Positions 35,997 through 44,700 of a stretch of DNA of 64,000 nucleotides are shown here, piece after piece. The translations under genes were made by a program, and so were the position numbers. Each line of letters begins with the position of its first letter. Position 1 is the first letter of the stretch. The notes under the pieces were generated by a model. The model was not told the DNA's origin, ran no database searches, and saw only the letters and a list, made by a program, of their open reading frames with translations. The DNA lies in contig JAPFBL010000559.1 in NCBI GenBank assembly GCA_026182355.1, forward strand, positions 62,001 to 126,000, given 5' to 3'. The stretch is from Hermatobates lingyangjiaoensis. Lineage: Eukaryota > Arthropoda > Insecta > Hemiptera > Hermatobatidae.

Positions 35997-38848
35997 ATAT
36001 ATGTCCTCCTCAGGGCTAAAACATTGATACATGCAGCACATTGTGTTTAATATCTAGACCAAAATCCCTCAAAATCTCATAACCTTTATTTTTATATATA
36101 TAAAGTTGGAATAGCTGAGTTAACTATCATAACACTACCAATAAGTATATGGTATTTGACAATAGATACCATATCTACAGATAAAAGCTGAAAAGAAAGA
36201 CTTAGTGGGACTTAAAGAGGTAGAAGGTCCGCTTGAGTGTGGAAGAGAGAGAGATATGAAGAGGTAGAAGACGTGAGAAAGAGATATAGAGTCTGTTGGA
36301 GTGAGCAAGAAGGTTATAGTGGAAGATATAGAAGGCCTACTAGAGTGAAAAAGAACGAGTGATAAGAAGATATAGGAAGCCTATATCCGTTCAAGTTAAT
36401 GTTTGAAGAAGTGGAGAAGTTGCACCATGAAGTTAGCTAAACAATCAAGTAGAAGGATTTTCTCGATAAAACGTCAAAGTTACTGCTTGTTTCCAAAACA
36501 AATCAGTGATTACGCTATTCAGTGTATGCTTTAGTATTGAGTGATGGCCCTTTTCGTAGAGAAGTGGAAAAAAATGTTAAATCGTTTTAAACAACGCGTT
36601 TTGAACATTGACATTAAAGTTACCATCTGGCGTATTAATATTATTAACAGACTTATAAGTGAATGTATAGAAATTGCTAGAGAAAAATAACCAGATATTA
36701 TTTTAGAAAACTATATTAATTCAATGAAAAGTCTTAAAGAGTCTACATTTAATAAAAGTAAATATAATTTACAAAAGAAGATGCATAACCTTCATCTAAA
36801 ACAAGGTAAAGGTTTCATTGGCCATTCTGGAGATTTGGCTATAACAAATTTAACTGATGTTGAAATTCCTAGATATAGCCTTCATTTACTTTCATTAGAA
36901 GAACTATTTGCCATTGAAATTGGAAAAAAAGAAGATTTTCCTATATTTCATATAACAGGAGACTTAGAAAAGATTTTTTCATCTGTAAATATAGAAAATA
37001 ATAATATAATTAGAAGCCAATTTGTAAATATAATTACAAACCACGATAACAGATGAAATAATTTTTCAAATCGCTTTAAAAAACATACTTGTATAGAACG
37101 TTGCTATAAGAAAGCTTGCACATTTTTAAGAGAACATAGAGACATTGTAGTTTGTAAAAGTGACAAATATGGTTATACTGTGCTGATAGAAGAAGAGGAT
37201 TATAAAGCAAAAATGAAAACTCTATTAGAAGATAATGAAACGTATACAATCACAAGACATTCTTCATCATCATTATGAAATATGGTAAATAAAGTAGTTG
37301 ATGAACTCAAGAAGACTCTATGTTTTGATCTTCCTCAAACTTCAATATTAAAATCTTACAATGGAATATCACCAAAAATACCATATATGGCTTAGTGAAG
37401 TTACACAAGCCAGGTTTTCCTCTCAAACCTATTATGTCCTTCATAAGGAGTCCAACTTGTGAATTGTTTAAATATATTGAAAAATATCTGAGTTTCATTA
37501 CAAAAAAGAATGAATTTAATGTAAAAGATGTATTTGAATTCAAACAAGTACTATCAAATCAAGTACAAAGTGATAACATCAAGTAATTATGATTTAACTT
37601 GATGCTCAGTCATTATTTACTAAAATACATACCTTTAGATTTAGCTTTTAATTTAATAAATAAACAGTGGAGTAATATTAGCTCACATGTTGTAATGTCA
37701 AAGAAAGTTTTTCTTTCCATATTAGATCTTATATGTGAAGGAAGGTATTTCACCTTTGATGGTATTATTTATAAACAAAAATATGGATTACCAATGGGAT
37801 CTCTAATTTTGCCAGTTTTTGAAAATATAGTTATGACTGAGTTAATAACTCAGAGTTAATAAGTCAGAGTTAAAGTATTAATAAATTAGGTACGGAGGTG
37901 AAATTTATTAAATTATATATTGACTATTTATTGGTAATTATTGAAAGAGGAGAACAGCATGTGCTAAATATGTTTAATTCCTTTCAAAGTCATCTACAAT
38001 TTACTTGTGAAGTAGAGAAAGATAGAAATCTGTCTTTTTAGATGTAAAAGTTATTAGAGATGAAAATGACAATATTTAATAACGAATTTGTATAAAAAAA
38101 ACCTACTAAACTACCACTCCTCTTATGCTATGAACCAAAAATTGAATTACGTTCAAAATTTGGTTAAGATAGTTATTGAAATAAGTATTCCATATTTCCG
38201 AAATAAGAATAAGAAAAGGGTGAAATTATTATTAGAGAAAAAATATTATCCGAACAACTTAGTTGAACATTATTGACTTAGATATATAAGACAACAGCAG
38301 AACATTACAATGAGGATCACGCTGACCTAGAAGTTTTAAATTAAAAGTATGAGGACTCACAATCAATTAGAAAAGTTTTCAAACCAAATATACCTTAAGT
38401 TACATTAGCATTTTCAGCATATTAAGTGTGGCAGTAAGCATTTTCCTATTCTACTGGTGGCTAAATGGATTATATTATGAATTTATATTAATGCATTATG
38501 TTAATGGATAATGTATACATATCTGAGTTTATAATATTTAATGAGTAAAACTTAAATATTATTTTACTCATATATAAGTAAACTTATATGAGTAAAACTT
38601 ATTAATTATACTAAAAAACCGTCCTTTAGTTTTTTGTGAAATAATTCACTATAACTGTATTTTGGCAGACATGTTACTTTCTTTATATTTATAAAATACA
38701 CTTAAATTATCTATATTACTAATTGACTGTGTATATTATTTGCAGCAATGGAAATCATTTTTATCATGGAAACAATGGAGATGAGAGCAAACGGAAATAT
38801 AGAGGAGGAAAGAATTCGAGCGGAAGCCAAAACAGGGAAGGAAATTAG
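19096..38848 (+). CDS. Coiled-coil protein with Pro/Arg and Gly/Asn-rich tail (unrecognised), C-terminal exons
   Basis: Six exons (19096-19205, 19511-19653, 24651-24765, 31346-31485, 35649-35783, 38746-38848) join without breaking frame: every exon end and next exon start agree in phase, and all have GT/AG borders. The product reads LVFGAVQIDKQVKTPG, then a heptad-rich coiled coil of about 85 residues (LEREVSELKVSL ... LEEANTLINRLL), then a basic Pro-rich stretch (RGPPPRPARP), then Gly/Asn/Ser-rich sequence with RGG-like KYRGGKNSSG before the stop. This layout recalls RNA-binding scaffold proteins, but I do not recognise the family and assign no function. The 5' end is not located; the introns are repeat-filled and up to 7 kb. 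Confidence 0.65.
19511..19653 (+). CDS. Exon, start of coiled coil
   Basis: Acceptor TCTGGTTTCAG, donor CGCAA/GTATGA. Codes for VLYSPKEVNTQSLQVEI and LEREVSELKVSL, with Leu/Val/Ile at heptad positions. Base composition is visibly more GC-rich than the flanking intron. Confidence 0.7.
19660..20630. other. Intron, nothing recognised
   Basis: AT-rich intronic sequence with a slightly GC-richer patch at 19860-20000. No repeat family recognised and no exon supported. Confidence 0.5.
20637..20790. mobile_element. Family K element, deleted inverted dimer
   Basis: Left piece is the tail (GTTTATCGGGACTCGGTCAG). The right piece carries the plus ribozyme-like region (GAGAAAGGTTTT...CACCGAAACGTT) and tail start. 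Core residues differ from CUGANGA, so it is probably inactive. Confidence 0.55.
20791..21390. mobile_element. Family P inverted element
   Basis: Second copy of the 1420-1905 element, here with both arms: minus motif at 20830-20870 and plus motif at 21296-21335 (UUGAUGA-U, GCA..UGC, GAAA, palindromic ACCGGU). Arms are inverted around 21065. It appears to be inserted into, or fused with, a family K copy: K sequence (GAGAGTTTAA) lies to the left and K tail sequence (GTTTAATTTTAACCTTAAGA) resumes at about 21420. Confidence 0.65.
21543..21770. mobile_element. Family B hammerhead element, inverted dimer
   Basis: Outward arms with minus ribozyme (21585-21622) and plus ribozyme (21641-21686). The plus copy is intact: GACU/AGUC stem I, CUGACGA-A, stem II GACCG..CGGUU, GAAA, AGAUCU. 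The terminal TTTCAC..GTGAAA hairpin is followed by (TA)n at 21751-21774. Confidence 0.8.
21641..21686 (+). ncRNA. Hammerhead ribozyme motif (family B)
   Basis: All core positions of the Penelope-type variant are present. Predicted cut follows the U after AGAUCU, releasing an RNA that starts AGUCUUG. Stem III is a 6-nt palindrome, so cleavage would need a second molecule or the opposite arm. Confidence 0.7.
21775..21935. mobile_element. Family L hammerhead element
   Basis: Inverted arms (AACAAACACTTTTTC ... GAAAAAGTGTTTGTT). Minus ribozyme at 21836-21873: GCC/GGC stem I, CUGAGGA, an extra U, stem II GUCUU..AAGAC, GAAA, palindromic ACGU. The right arm has no second ribozyme. Confidence 0.7.
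21960..22335. mobile_element. Family F element, inverted dimer, with (TA)n/(GT)n end
   Basis: Arms face outward around 22092. Ribozyme-like motifs are at 22026-22062 (minus) and 22135-22180 (plus): stem I CUUC/GAAG, CCGACGA (U4 replaced by C), extra C, GAC..GUC, GAAA, AUAU. The GUCC-loop-GGACC hairpin lies at 22230-22242, then (TA)n and (GT)n to 22335. Very high arm identity suggests a recent origin. Confidence 0.7.
22940..23075 (+). mobile_element. Family B hammerhead element, single arm
   Basis: Between (TA)n at 22953-22967 and 23073. A single plus-oriented ribozyme (GACU, CUGACGA, AGGCCG..CGGUU, GAAA, AGAUCU) and the truncated tail ending GGTTTAATCATTGA. Confidence 0.7.
23080..23245 (-). 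mobile_element. Family G element, single arm
   Basis: Minus-oriented motif at 23139-23182: CUGAUGA, extra C, GAAC..GUUC, but CAAA in place of GAAA. Tail GACACAGAAAAAGGAATAAA as in the copies at 48062 and 57190. Confidence 0.6.
23290..23730. mobile_element. Family B copies, one with internal 5' region
   Basis: A minus arm at 23305-23375, then a longer copy 23400-23725 with a minus arm, about 115 bp of internal sequence (23530-23645) and a plus arm (23650-23720). The internal part shares ATACCACTCTTCTCAAC with the copy at 51005-51350. It also matches, in part, DNA inside the hAT element at 27083-27885. Confidence 0.65.
23776..23816 (+). ncRNA. Hammerhead ribozyme motif (family M)
   Basis: AAC/GUU stem I, CUGAUGA, extra U, GACC..GAUC stem II with one mismatch, GAAA, palindromic AGCU, U. 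Tail runs to about 23900 without a clear (TA)n at the right. It is the only copy of this family in the window. Confidence 0.6.
24060..24390 (+). mobile_element. tRNA-derived SINE, forward copy
   Basis: Head GGTTAGCTCCGTGGTTAAT ... GGGGTTTGATCGCC, body AAAGATCCCTACTCGAAATA, tail CCCCTAGGGGATCAGTTTAA and A-rich end. Diverged from the 16998 copy by scattered substitutions. Confidence 0.8.
24651..24765 (+). CDS. Exon, coiled coil continued
   Basis: Acceptor TTGTTTTCAG, donor AAAGAG/GTGAGT. The leading A completes the Lys codon split by the previous intron. Encodes QIETLKSEDELKDYVV and RLEEANTLINRLLRENE, strongly helical. Confidence 0.75.
24770..25375. other. Intron, nothing recognised
   Basis: AT-rich. 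Scattered short stretches only; no exon and no repeat family assigned. Confidence 0.5.
25380..25860 (-). mobile_element. SINE copies, head to head
   Basis: 25380-25665 is a reverse SINE copy (B-box-like GGTTCAATATACAATC-type region near 25600-25620). 25745-25860 is a forward partial body (AAAGATACCTTCTCTAAATG ... TTTAGGACTGCCAATGTAGA). Both are diverged. Confidence 0.6.
25865..26815. other. Intron, nothing recognised
   Basis: AT-rich sequence without supported exon or known repeat. Confidence 0.5.
26830..28040 (+). mobile_element. LINE 3'-end fragment, split by a hAT element
   Basis: 26845-27075 translates to CRHCGLRENDDAEHT, a stop, then a C-terminal VTLENIVEKMLQSQENWSKV and ADFLETVLRHK stretch, the usual end of ORF2 in R1/Jockey-group non-LTR elements. 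The sequence continues at 27894-28040 beyond the hAT insertion. 5'-truncated and pseudogenised. Confidence 0.7.
27083..27885. mobile_element. hAT-type element carrying family B sequence
   Basis: Ends CAGCGTTTCCCAAAGTGGG and GTTTGGGAAACCCTG; an exact 8-bp duplication TTCTAGAT flanks it (27075-27082, 27886-27893). Inside are short direct repeats with GGCGGTAACGCAAAAATA, two copies of a roughly 88-bp unit (27355-27530), and 27595-27715, which matches the complement of the internal region of the family B copy at 51170-51290. No transposase ORF. Confidence 0.88.
28239..28600. mobile_element. Probable non-autonomous hAT-like end and 86-bp inverted repeat
   Basis: CAGTGACGGCAAACCTATCA resembles a hAT terminus. 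Nearby arms 28385-28466 and 28494-28575 are inverted copies (GAGGATTT...AAAGAATTAACTAC). No clear opposite terminus or target duplication. Confidence 0.45.
28937..29632. mobile_element. Non-autonomous hAT element
   Basis: Ends CAGAGGTTCCCAAAGTAGG and AAGTTTGAAAAACTCTG, flanked by the exact 8-bp duplication CTCTAACC (28929-28936, 29633-29640). Interior AT-rich with no ORF; GGGGTTCC repeats near both ends. Confidence 0.88.
29929..30468. repeat. Minisatellite, five 108-bp units
   Basis: Units start at 29929, 30037, 30145, 30253 and 30361 and differ at only a few bases. Because 108 is a multiple of three and the unit lacks stops in one frame, a 189-codon ORF spans it, but it has no start context or similarity and is probably not a gene. 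Each unit contains GTCTCAT...ATGAGAC (possible hairpin) and an acceptor-like TTTATATTACAG. Confidence 0.92.
30595..31050 (+). mobile_element. LINE 3'-end fragment with open C-terminal ORF
   Basis: 30637-31018 is open and encodes WQQRWNAGNVGRWTYKFLP, LQYLTGHGNFGSYLMRF, then CDCEHPNESVQHVLEACPRY: the C-terminal tail and Cys/His cluster of R1-group non-LTR ORF2. It ends with an A run at 31041-31052. Shorter than a full element by several kb. It lies in the intron just before the 31346 exon. Confidence 0.8.
31346..31485 (+). CDS. Exon, Pro/Arg/His-rich segment
   Basis: Acceptor TGTGTTCACAG, donor CATAG/GTGCTT. Phase 0 entry matches the preceding exon. Encodes 46 residues such as SGRPRGPPPRPARPDHH and WSHRHRH. 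It is much more GC-rich than its surroundings and lies just downstream of a LINE fragment, so the boundary call depends on the phase agreement. Confidence 0.6.
31490..32550. other. Intron, nothing recognised
   Basis: AT-rich, no exon or repeat family assigned. Confidence 0.5.
32551..33672. repeat. Inverted repeat, about 160-bp arms, 800-bp spacer
   Basis: 32551-32710 and 33514-33672 are nearly identical inverted copies (for example TGAAATTTAATCCTATATTA). The spacer holds a hAT-like fragment (32866-32935, CCATCAAACTCAAATTCACA type), a (TA)n run at 33163-33186 and the tail of a family C element at 33230-33325 with its GUCC-loop-GGAUCG hairpin (33295-33308). No target duplication identified. 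Confidence 0.7.
33700..35640. other. Intron, nothing recognised
   Basis: Very AT-rich, with short ATTAAACTATTATC-type reiterations near 34940-35040. No exon supported. A (TA)n run at 35626-35641 forms the polypyrimidine-poor acceptor of the following exon. Confidence 0.5.
35649..35783 (+). CDS. Exon, Gly/Asn/Pro-rich segment
   Basis: The acceptor (TATATTTTAG) is built partly from a (TA)n run at 35626-35641. Donor TTCAG/GTAAAT. Encodes GDYNNGSANGGRSDMADP and NRGYPQPPQHNRTRYF. In this frame the GC-rich block is open throughout. Confidence 0.65.
35948..35997. repeat. (TA)n microsatellite, longest in window
   Basis: About 25 uninterrupted TA units with no ribozyme element attached. Confidence 0.95.
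36180..36400. repeat. Purine-rich degenerate tandem repeat
   Basis: Repeated GAAGAGGTAGAAG / GAGTG / GAGATATAG phrases at roughly 50-60 bp spacing. No reading frame. Confidence 0.5.
36560..38290 (+). pseudogene. Decayed Penelope-like element reverse transcriptase
   Basis: Ordered plus-strand fragments are: an N-terminal KSLKESTFNKSKYNLQKK region (36724-37056), IEEEDYKAKMKTLLED (37190-37240), YGLVKLHKPGFPLKPIMSFI (37390-37450), motif A LDAQSLFT then PLDLAFNLINKQW (about 37600-37675), motif B KQKYGLPMGSLILPVF (37780-37820), motif C decayed to LYIDYLLVIIE (about 37910-37945), and RNLSFLDVKVI then NLYKK..NYHSSYAM. These match the thumb and palm order of Penelope-like reverse transcriptases. Stops and frameshifts separate them, and the second Asp of motif C is Tyr. 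No GIY-YIG domain follows. It sits in the last intron of the coiled-coil gene, same strand. Confidence 0.82.
38746..38848 (+). CDS. Terminal exon, Asn/Gly-rich, stop at 38846-38848
   Basis: Acceptor TATTATTTGCAG. The first base completes an AGC Ser codon. Encodes NGNHFYHGNNGDESKRKY then RGGKNSSGSQNREGN and TAG. An AATAAA-like signal lies near 39055 in AT-rich sequence. A longer alternative frame through the same DNA exists but does not match the incoming phase. Confidence 0.65.
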
Positions 38849-38849
38849 C

Positions 38850-40240
38850 TTTGGTCCATACAATACATAACAAACCAGTGTATACAACTCATCCAATGAT
38901 AAATCGACTGTACAAGAAATATTGCTATATTTTAGAAAAAAAAACTGTTGATAAAAATTATAATAGATTTATAAAAAAAAAAACTCTTACCTATTTTAAG
39001 AATTTACTTATAAACTGAAGTTTCATTCTCATATAAGTTTATTTTCTATTTAAGAAAATAAAAGATATGACAGTGTTAATCGTACCTAGTTAACCCTTTC
39101 AACTTGAATGCCTATTTCCAAGTTTCTGCGTTTTCAATTATTCCATTAATGTATTAGTACTTTGGTATTTTGGTGTGTTCAATGGTTAGACAGTATCGAT
39201 AAATCTATTAGTCTCGAATGTGTATTTTTAGAATGAATATTACATCAAATTAATTCTTACCCTTATTAACTTTGTTTACCAGTTGTTTAGTTCAAATGCT
39301 TTTGTTTTTAATTATACAATATTAATGCTACGTATACATTAATTACTGTAATGCACTATGAGAAGTTATTTTATGGATAAAAAATTTGTATGGATGTAAA
39401 CATTGTATTTTAATTATATAGAGGGAAAAAAAAGCAGTTTGTTTCCTTTGTGTGAGATTCGCATTCAATTGTTTATGTAACTATATATCCCTTCAGATAT
39501 TTGTTCACTAGCGAGCCTTGTTCAACAAATAAACTATGTCACAATGCATGTTGTATCTTTACAAATACCTTAGATCAGTTAGCAAAATTAAGATCTTTAT
39601 CTGGAACGCATAATGCTAATTTATATTTAAAAAAAATACATAGCATTTAAAAATATAATGGTTCCTGTTTTAGGTTATGTGATTTGATTCAATGCCCTGT
39701 TCATTCGATTGAGTCAACTCAGCCAATCGAATGATTTATTGACTTAGTTAAACATTTCAGTTTCATGGAGAAAAATGTATTCTTCCTTTTTTTCATCAAC
39801 ACATCTTGTTGTTCAGAAATTGGACCCAAACCTCCCACCACTGTTTGTGATTTCCTCAGACATACAAATTTGAGGCTTATAAGTGGATATTCATTGTTCG
39901 TTACAAGCTATAACGTACAACATATTTAAACAATAACTGAAAATATTTACCATAATGTAAACATAAAAAAGTGTTGTAGTAAGCATTTTCCTGTGCTTTC
40001 ATGTTGGTTAAATGGATTATACAATCTGCCTCTTTTTGATAAATTGTTAAACTTTTATTATTCTACTGTTAATAAACTGTTCCAGTAACCTTGTTATATT
40101 ACACAAAATCAAAATATTTGCTATGTGATTCTCCTCTAGTTTGTCAGCCTTTCTTTATTGCTTCCAAATTATTCTAATATACCTAAGATAGTCATATTAT
40201 GAAACCTGGATGAACTAAAAAAAATTCCATACTCCATTAT
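38850..40240. other. Downstream of the coiled-coil gene; nothing recognised
   Basis: AT-rich. A phrase AGTAAGCATTTTCCT followed by GG(T/C)TAAATGGATTATA occurs at 38431-38473 and again at 39978-40022, suggesting two copies of an unidentified repeat. Otherwise no gene. Confidence 0.5.
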
Positions 40241-40253
40241 AATATTAATTTGT

Positions 40254-40601
40254 AAATCATTAGTTTTGCAATCCGTAATTGTGTGGTATTTACTCATTCT
40301 GAGGTAAAATGGATAAACCAACAAAAGTCACCTTATCTCCTAAATGCCTATCCCCACTCTTTCGCAACGGATCTGTTTCCTACTAGTTGTTTTCACTTGA
40401 CCAACCCGTCAGTACCACATCCTTGTGTATGTCTTGAATTCTCTTAATTGAATTTTATTATTTCACTCTAATTTTTGTAACTAATTAGATATAATTTGTA
40501 TTATAGTGTCTTCCTGATGATGAACACAAAGTGTTCGAAACGCGTTGAATAAAAACTTCATTTGTGTGGAGACTTTTGTTGGTTTATCCATTTTACCTCA
40601 G
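40254..40601. mobile_element. Family E hammerhead element with 13-bp target duplication
   Basis: AATATTAATTTGT flanks it at 40241-40253 and 40602-40614. The left arm is internally deleted; the right arm has the plus ribozyme at 40508-40553, intact in core, stem II and palindromic ACGCGU. The roughly 40-bp left lead is shared with the 10636 copy. Confidence 0.85.
40508..40553 (+). ncRNA. Hammerhead ribozyme motif (family E)
   Basis: UUC/GAA stem I, CUGAUGA-U, GAACAC-AAA-GUGUUC, GAAA, ACGCGU, U at the predicted cut. All positions of the family consensus are kept. Confidence 0.7.
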
Positions 40602-40614
40602 AATATTAATTTGT

Positions 40615-41725
40615 TACTGCGGGCAATCATCAAGCTTACTATTAAATACCGTAACTGTTTTAAACATTCAAAAATGTTTAAAAGTATTACATTCAGTTTT
40701 AGTTATTAAATTAAGTAACAATTTAAGTAATGTTAAATTACGTGGTTTAGTTATTTAATCAATTTAATTATGTTCTCTATTTGGTGTGTTAGATCAACTC
40801 TTTGAATATCGTAATATTTAACTAATTTTTAATTGGTAGAATTTATAACTGCATCTTTATCAACACAAGTTGTTAAATTTTATTATTGAAATAATGAGAA
40901 CTGATGAACAGTTAAGCGTTTCTAAATCTTATATATTTTCTACAAAAACAATATTATTATATTTTTGTTGTGAATTATTCGTGTTCGCTTGATAAGTACA
41001 ATATTAAAACTTTCATTGAAATGTTACTGCAAAACTTGTATGTATGTACAAATATTAGTTTATAATATTAATACACATATTATCTTATCATACTTTATTA
41101 CTTAATAGTGAAATAATTCTTTATTCTCCTGCTTAAATGGAAATAAAGAATTATTTAGACTAAATAGTATTCAAAGTGGCAAAATTATTAAAAAAATATC
41201 TATTAAGCAGTATTAGTTGAAATTTTCAAGCTTGATTTATAAATATTGACTTCTATGGTATTTTAAAAGTCATATCATTTTTATGTTCGATTTATAAAAA
41301 TGTCACCCAATTTTTCCAAATAATACTTTATAACTTATTTTATAAGTAACTTATTCTAATTTATTCCAATCTCTTCCAAGTAATGCTGATTAGTAAGTAA
41401 ATAATACTAATAAATACACTAATACTAAATAAATAATACTAGTAAATAATAAAACAGACTTCTTGAAATTACATCAGAAACAAGAGTTCAACCTACACAC
41501 ATCCTTAATTTAAAATAATAGTTGTTTATTGTTTGAATTATATTAATAAATAAAAACCATGAGAGGTATTTTTTAATCAAATGGTAAAAAAAAGAAACAA
41601 TAAAAAATACCAACACCTTTTATTAAAATATACAATTTTAGTCACTCAACAAACATATATATATAAATAAAAGTGTTAAAGAGTAAAAAATAACTTATTG
41701 CTTTAATAAATACGGATCACAGACA
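40615..41725. other. Intergenic, 3' flank of the carboxypeptidase gene
   Basis: AT-rich. On the minus strand an AATAAA signal occurs at about 41620-41625, roughly 100 bp past the stop codon, a plausible polyadenylation signal. No poly(A) tract or target duplication that would prove retroposition was seen. Confidence 0.5.
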
Positions 41726-44700
41726 TTATTTCAGTTTGACCTGACTTCTGTCAATGATGACTATTTCTCCTTCGGAGTCGGAATGGTAATTTTCAGAATC
41801 ACTTTGGTCGTAGTAAGGCATCGTGTTGTATGCATTACCTCTAATCGGATTCTTAAATAGATCAGTGGCATCATCGTCCCTAAATATTGAAGTCTTTATT
41901 GGCACAGGCATGAATCCTTTATGCCTGTTACGTCTTTCCATAACTACTGAATATAAAAAGTAGCCAATTCCAAGAAATGATATTAATATCATTGATACTA
42001 AAATTATAAATAAAAATCTAGGTACACCAAAAACACGATCACTTTTCTCCAATGAAAATAAAACTGACTGTGGATGATCCATTGTGATGCGTATTAATTT
42101 TGAATTGGTTGAGAAACCATCAGCAAAAGCTGAAACCAAGTGTTCTCCTTTCTGTAAAGGCAACCAAAAGAAACCACCTTCATCAACAACAGTACCTAAA
42201 TTTGAATTTGACACAGATAAATTGGCCTTGGACAGGGGATGGTTTTGAGAATCAATAACATATCCAGCTATTCCTGTTCCATGTTCAGGCAAATGTGGAG
42301 GAGGTGATAAAAGATTCAACGATTTTAATTTCACTATTATGTTGGTAACCTTTTTACTGTGAACTGTAACTATTTCATAATGATCTTCGTAATAAAGGCA
42401 GCTAAATTTGATATTATAAACACCTGGAGGGAGTATCCTTTTGAAAATAGCTTGGTTTTTGGTAACTGGAATATTGAATAAGGTATCATTTATTGTTATA
42501 GAAGCCATTCTCATAGGTTTACCTTTAGTGTCTTTAACAAAAGCCCTAACACCAGAACTGGATGCTGAAAGAAGATCTAAAATCGATGAGGAATAGGTGT
42601 TCCAAATGTCGTTTACCCACTCCGGAGGACTGTAGGAACAACAGCCAATGTGCGCAGAAACAACCAAAGTCGATGAAGCGTGATGTATATACTCGCGAAC
42701 TATTTTTTTCATTTCAACCATTGGTCCCGTTAATAAAGAACAATTACTAACTTTTGGTCTTGTTTTAATATAAACTTCATTTAAAGTTCTACAAAGTTCA
42801 ATTTCAATGTTATTCGTCACATTGTTACAACTCAAATCAATGCCTTCTCCTTCAATACTAATAACCAAATCAAATTCTTCTTCTTTCAAGAAATTAAGGA
42901 AATGAACACTGGAGGAAGATTTTTTTTCTTTTAGCGATATTAAATTAAGAGCAAACGGATTTGATGATGGTGATGATGAATAACAGGATGCTTCCTTGAT
43001 TTCCCCCAAAACGGGAACTATATGAATAACACTTTCGTCTAAAAATGAAAAATCCTTTCCATTATTCGATCTCAACTGACTGGCCAGAAATTTTAGTAAA
43101 AGTAGTGAGATTTCTCTTCCTGCAGGCTCTGCGTTATAGATATTACCAATTATTCCAATATGAAATTTTTCTTCATTTCCAAAGGCAACTTTCTCTGAGA
43201 CTTTAACTGAAAAAGAACCAGTTGGAGAATCTTCAACAAACTGAACCGTTGAAGGATAGGATGAGTCCAATTGTATTAATTTCTCCCTAATTTCTAATTC
43301 CGTTAAGAAATGTTTGGAAGGATTGCTAGTAATTTGAATATTATAATCATTACTAACAGGCATTTTTTCATCTTCGGCTTCCAACGTAATATTTACCGTA
43401 ACTCCTTGTTTATTATCAGGTACATTAACAGGAACAATACGATTTGCATAACCTGAAGCTGAGAACTTTACACGATAAGATCCAGGAGCAATTATTTTCC
43501 AATAATCACCATCGATATAACTATTAATAGTCTTATTGATTCCAATAACCTCAATAACAGCATTCTTAATCGGTTTGCCATTTGAATCCATAATGAATCC
43601 GTGAAAACCTCTTTTGGTTTGTTCAATAAATCCCACTAAAGCGTCTCGATTTTCCATCCAAAATCTTGGAATTTGATCTTCAGGAGGGAATTTATAACAA
43701 CCAATTTCCAATGTGATTTCCATACAGTTTCGTACTAAATAATTGTAATCCTGCATACCACCTGATAGAACATACCACTCTGCACCGTTAACAACACCAT
43801 CAGGAAATGTTTCAGTTTCATTAATACAATGTGACATTGTGTGCATACGAGGATGTATTTTAGCGTATTCTTTTGATATCAAAAGAAATGTTTCATGATC
43901 TGGAGTTAAATTTCTCTTTCCATTCTTCATTTCCCGATTATTGTCAAAAGGATAATTGGCTACTAGTGATCCACCATGAAGATTAGCCGATAGAATAAAA
44001 GGAAACATGGCTAGCCACTGCATGACGACTAATGTTTCAGGTTCGGCTTTTACATTCTGTCTAAATAATCCATATTGATCTGGAAAATTTCTATTTAAAT
44101 CGACTCCATTGTGATTTGCACGGCCCACAATTCCATCATAATCTTTTTCAATAGCTATCTCATATCCATCAGGGTTCATAGAAGGCATTAAGTGAATTCT
44201 AGTAGAATTTATTATTTTCGTGATGTGGGGATCATAACCATAATTCTGGCACAAATACTGTGCCAGTAATAATGTTACCTCTCTACCAACAACTTCATTT
44301 CCATGCATATTGGCAACTATTTTCATCTCCGGCTCACCTGGTTCATGCTGACCTGCATTGTCGCTTATCTCTAAAACAAATAGTTCTCTTCCTTCAACAC
44401 TCTCGCCAGCTGAATAGAGAGATGTTATTGACTTATACTCCTTTGAGAGTCTAATTAATAGTTTTTTTCAATTCGTTATAATTGTGATGAATAAACTCAA
44501 CAGGACTAATAAAACCAAACTGGTCTACAGATCCTTTTCGTTGAGATAAAGTAACATTTGACGTTAGTTTATTCAGTATTACAGGATTAAGTATATGAGT
44601 AGAATTAGTCAATTTCAGTGAAATTTCAGTTAATTTAAAACCAGGTGCACTAAATTTAAAGGTGTATTCACCAGGTAATAGAATCCTCCAAAACTCGCCT

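Noticed and set aside
38711..38896. Minus-strand and alternative plus-strand ORFs over the terminal exon
   Set aside because: Shadows of the phase-supported exon 38746-38848.
44462..44468. Programmed -1 ribosomal frameshift at A7
   Set aside because: Restoring the carboxypeptidase frame needs +1 (or -2), and the A7C context is not in the X-XXY-YYZ phase for -1 slippage; a homopolymer error or mutation is simpler.
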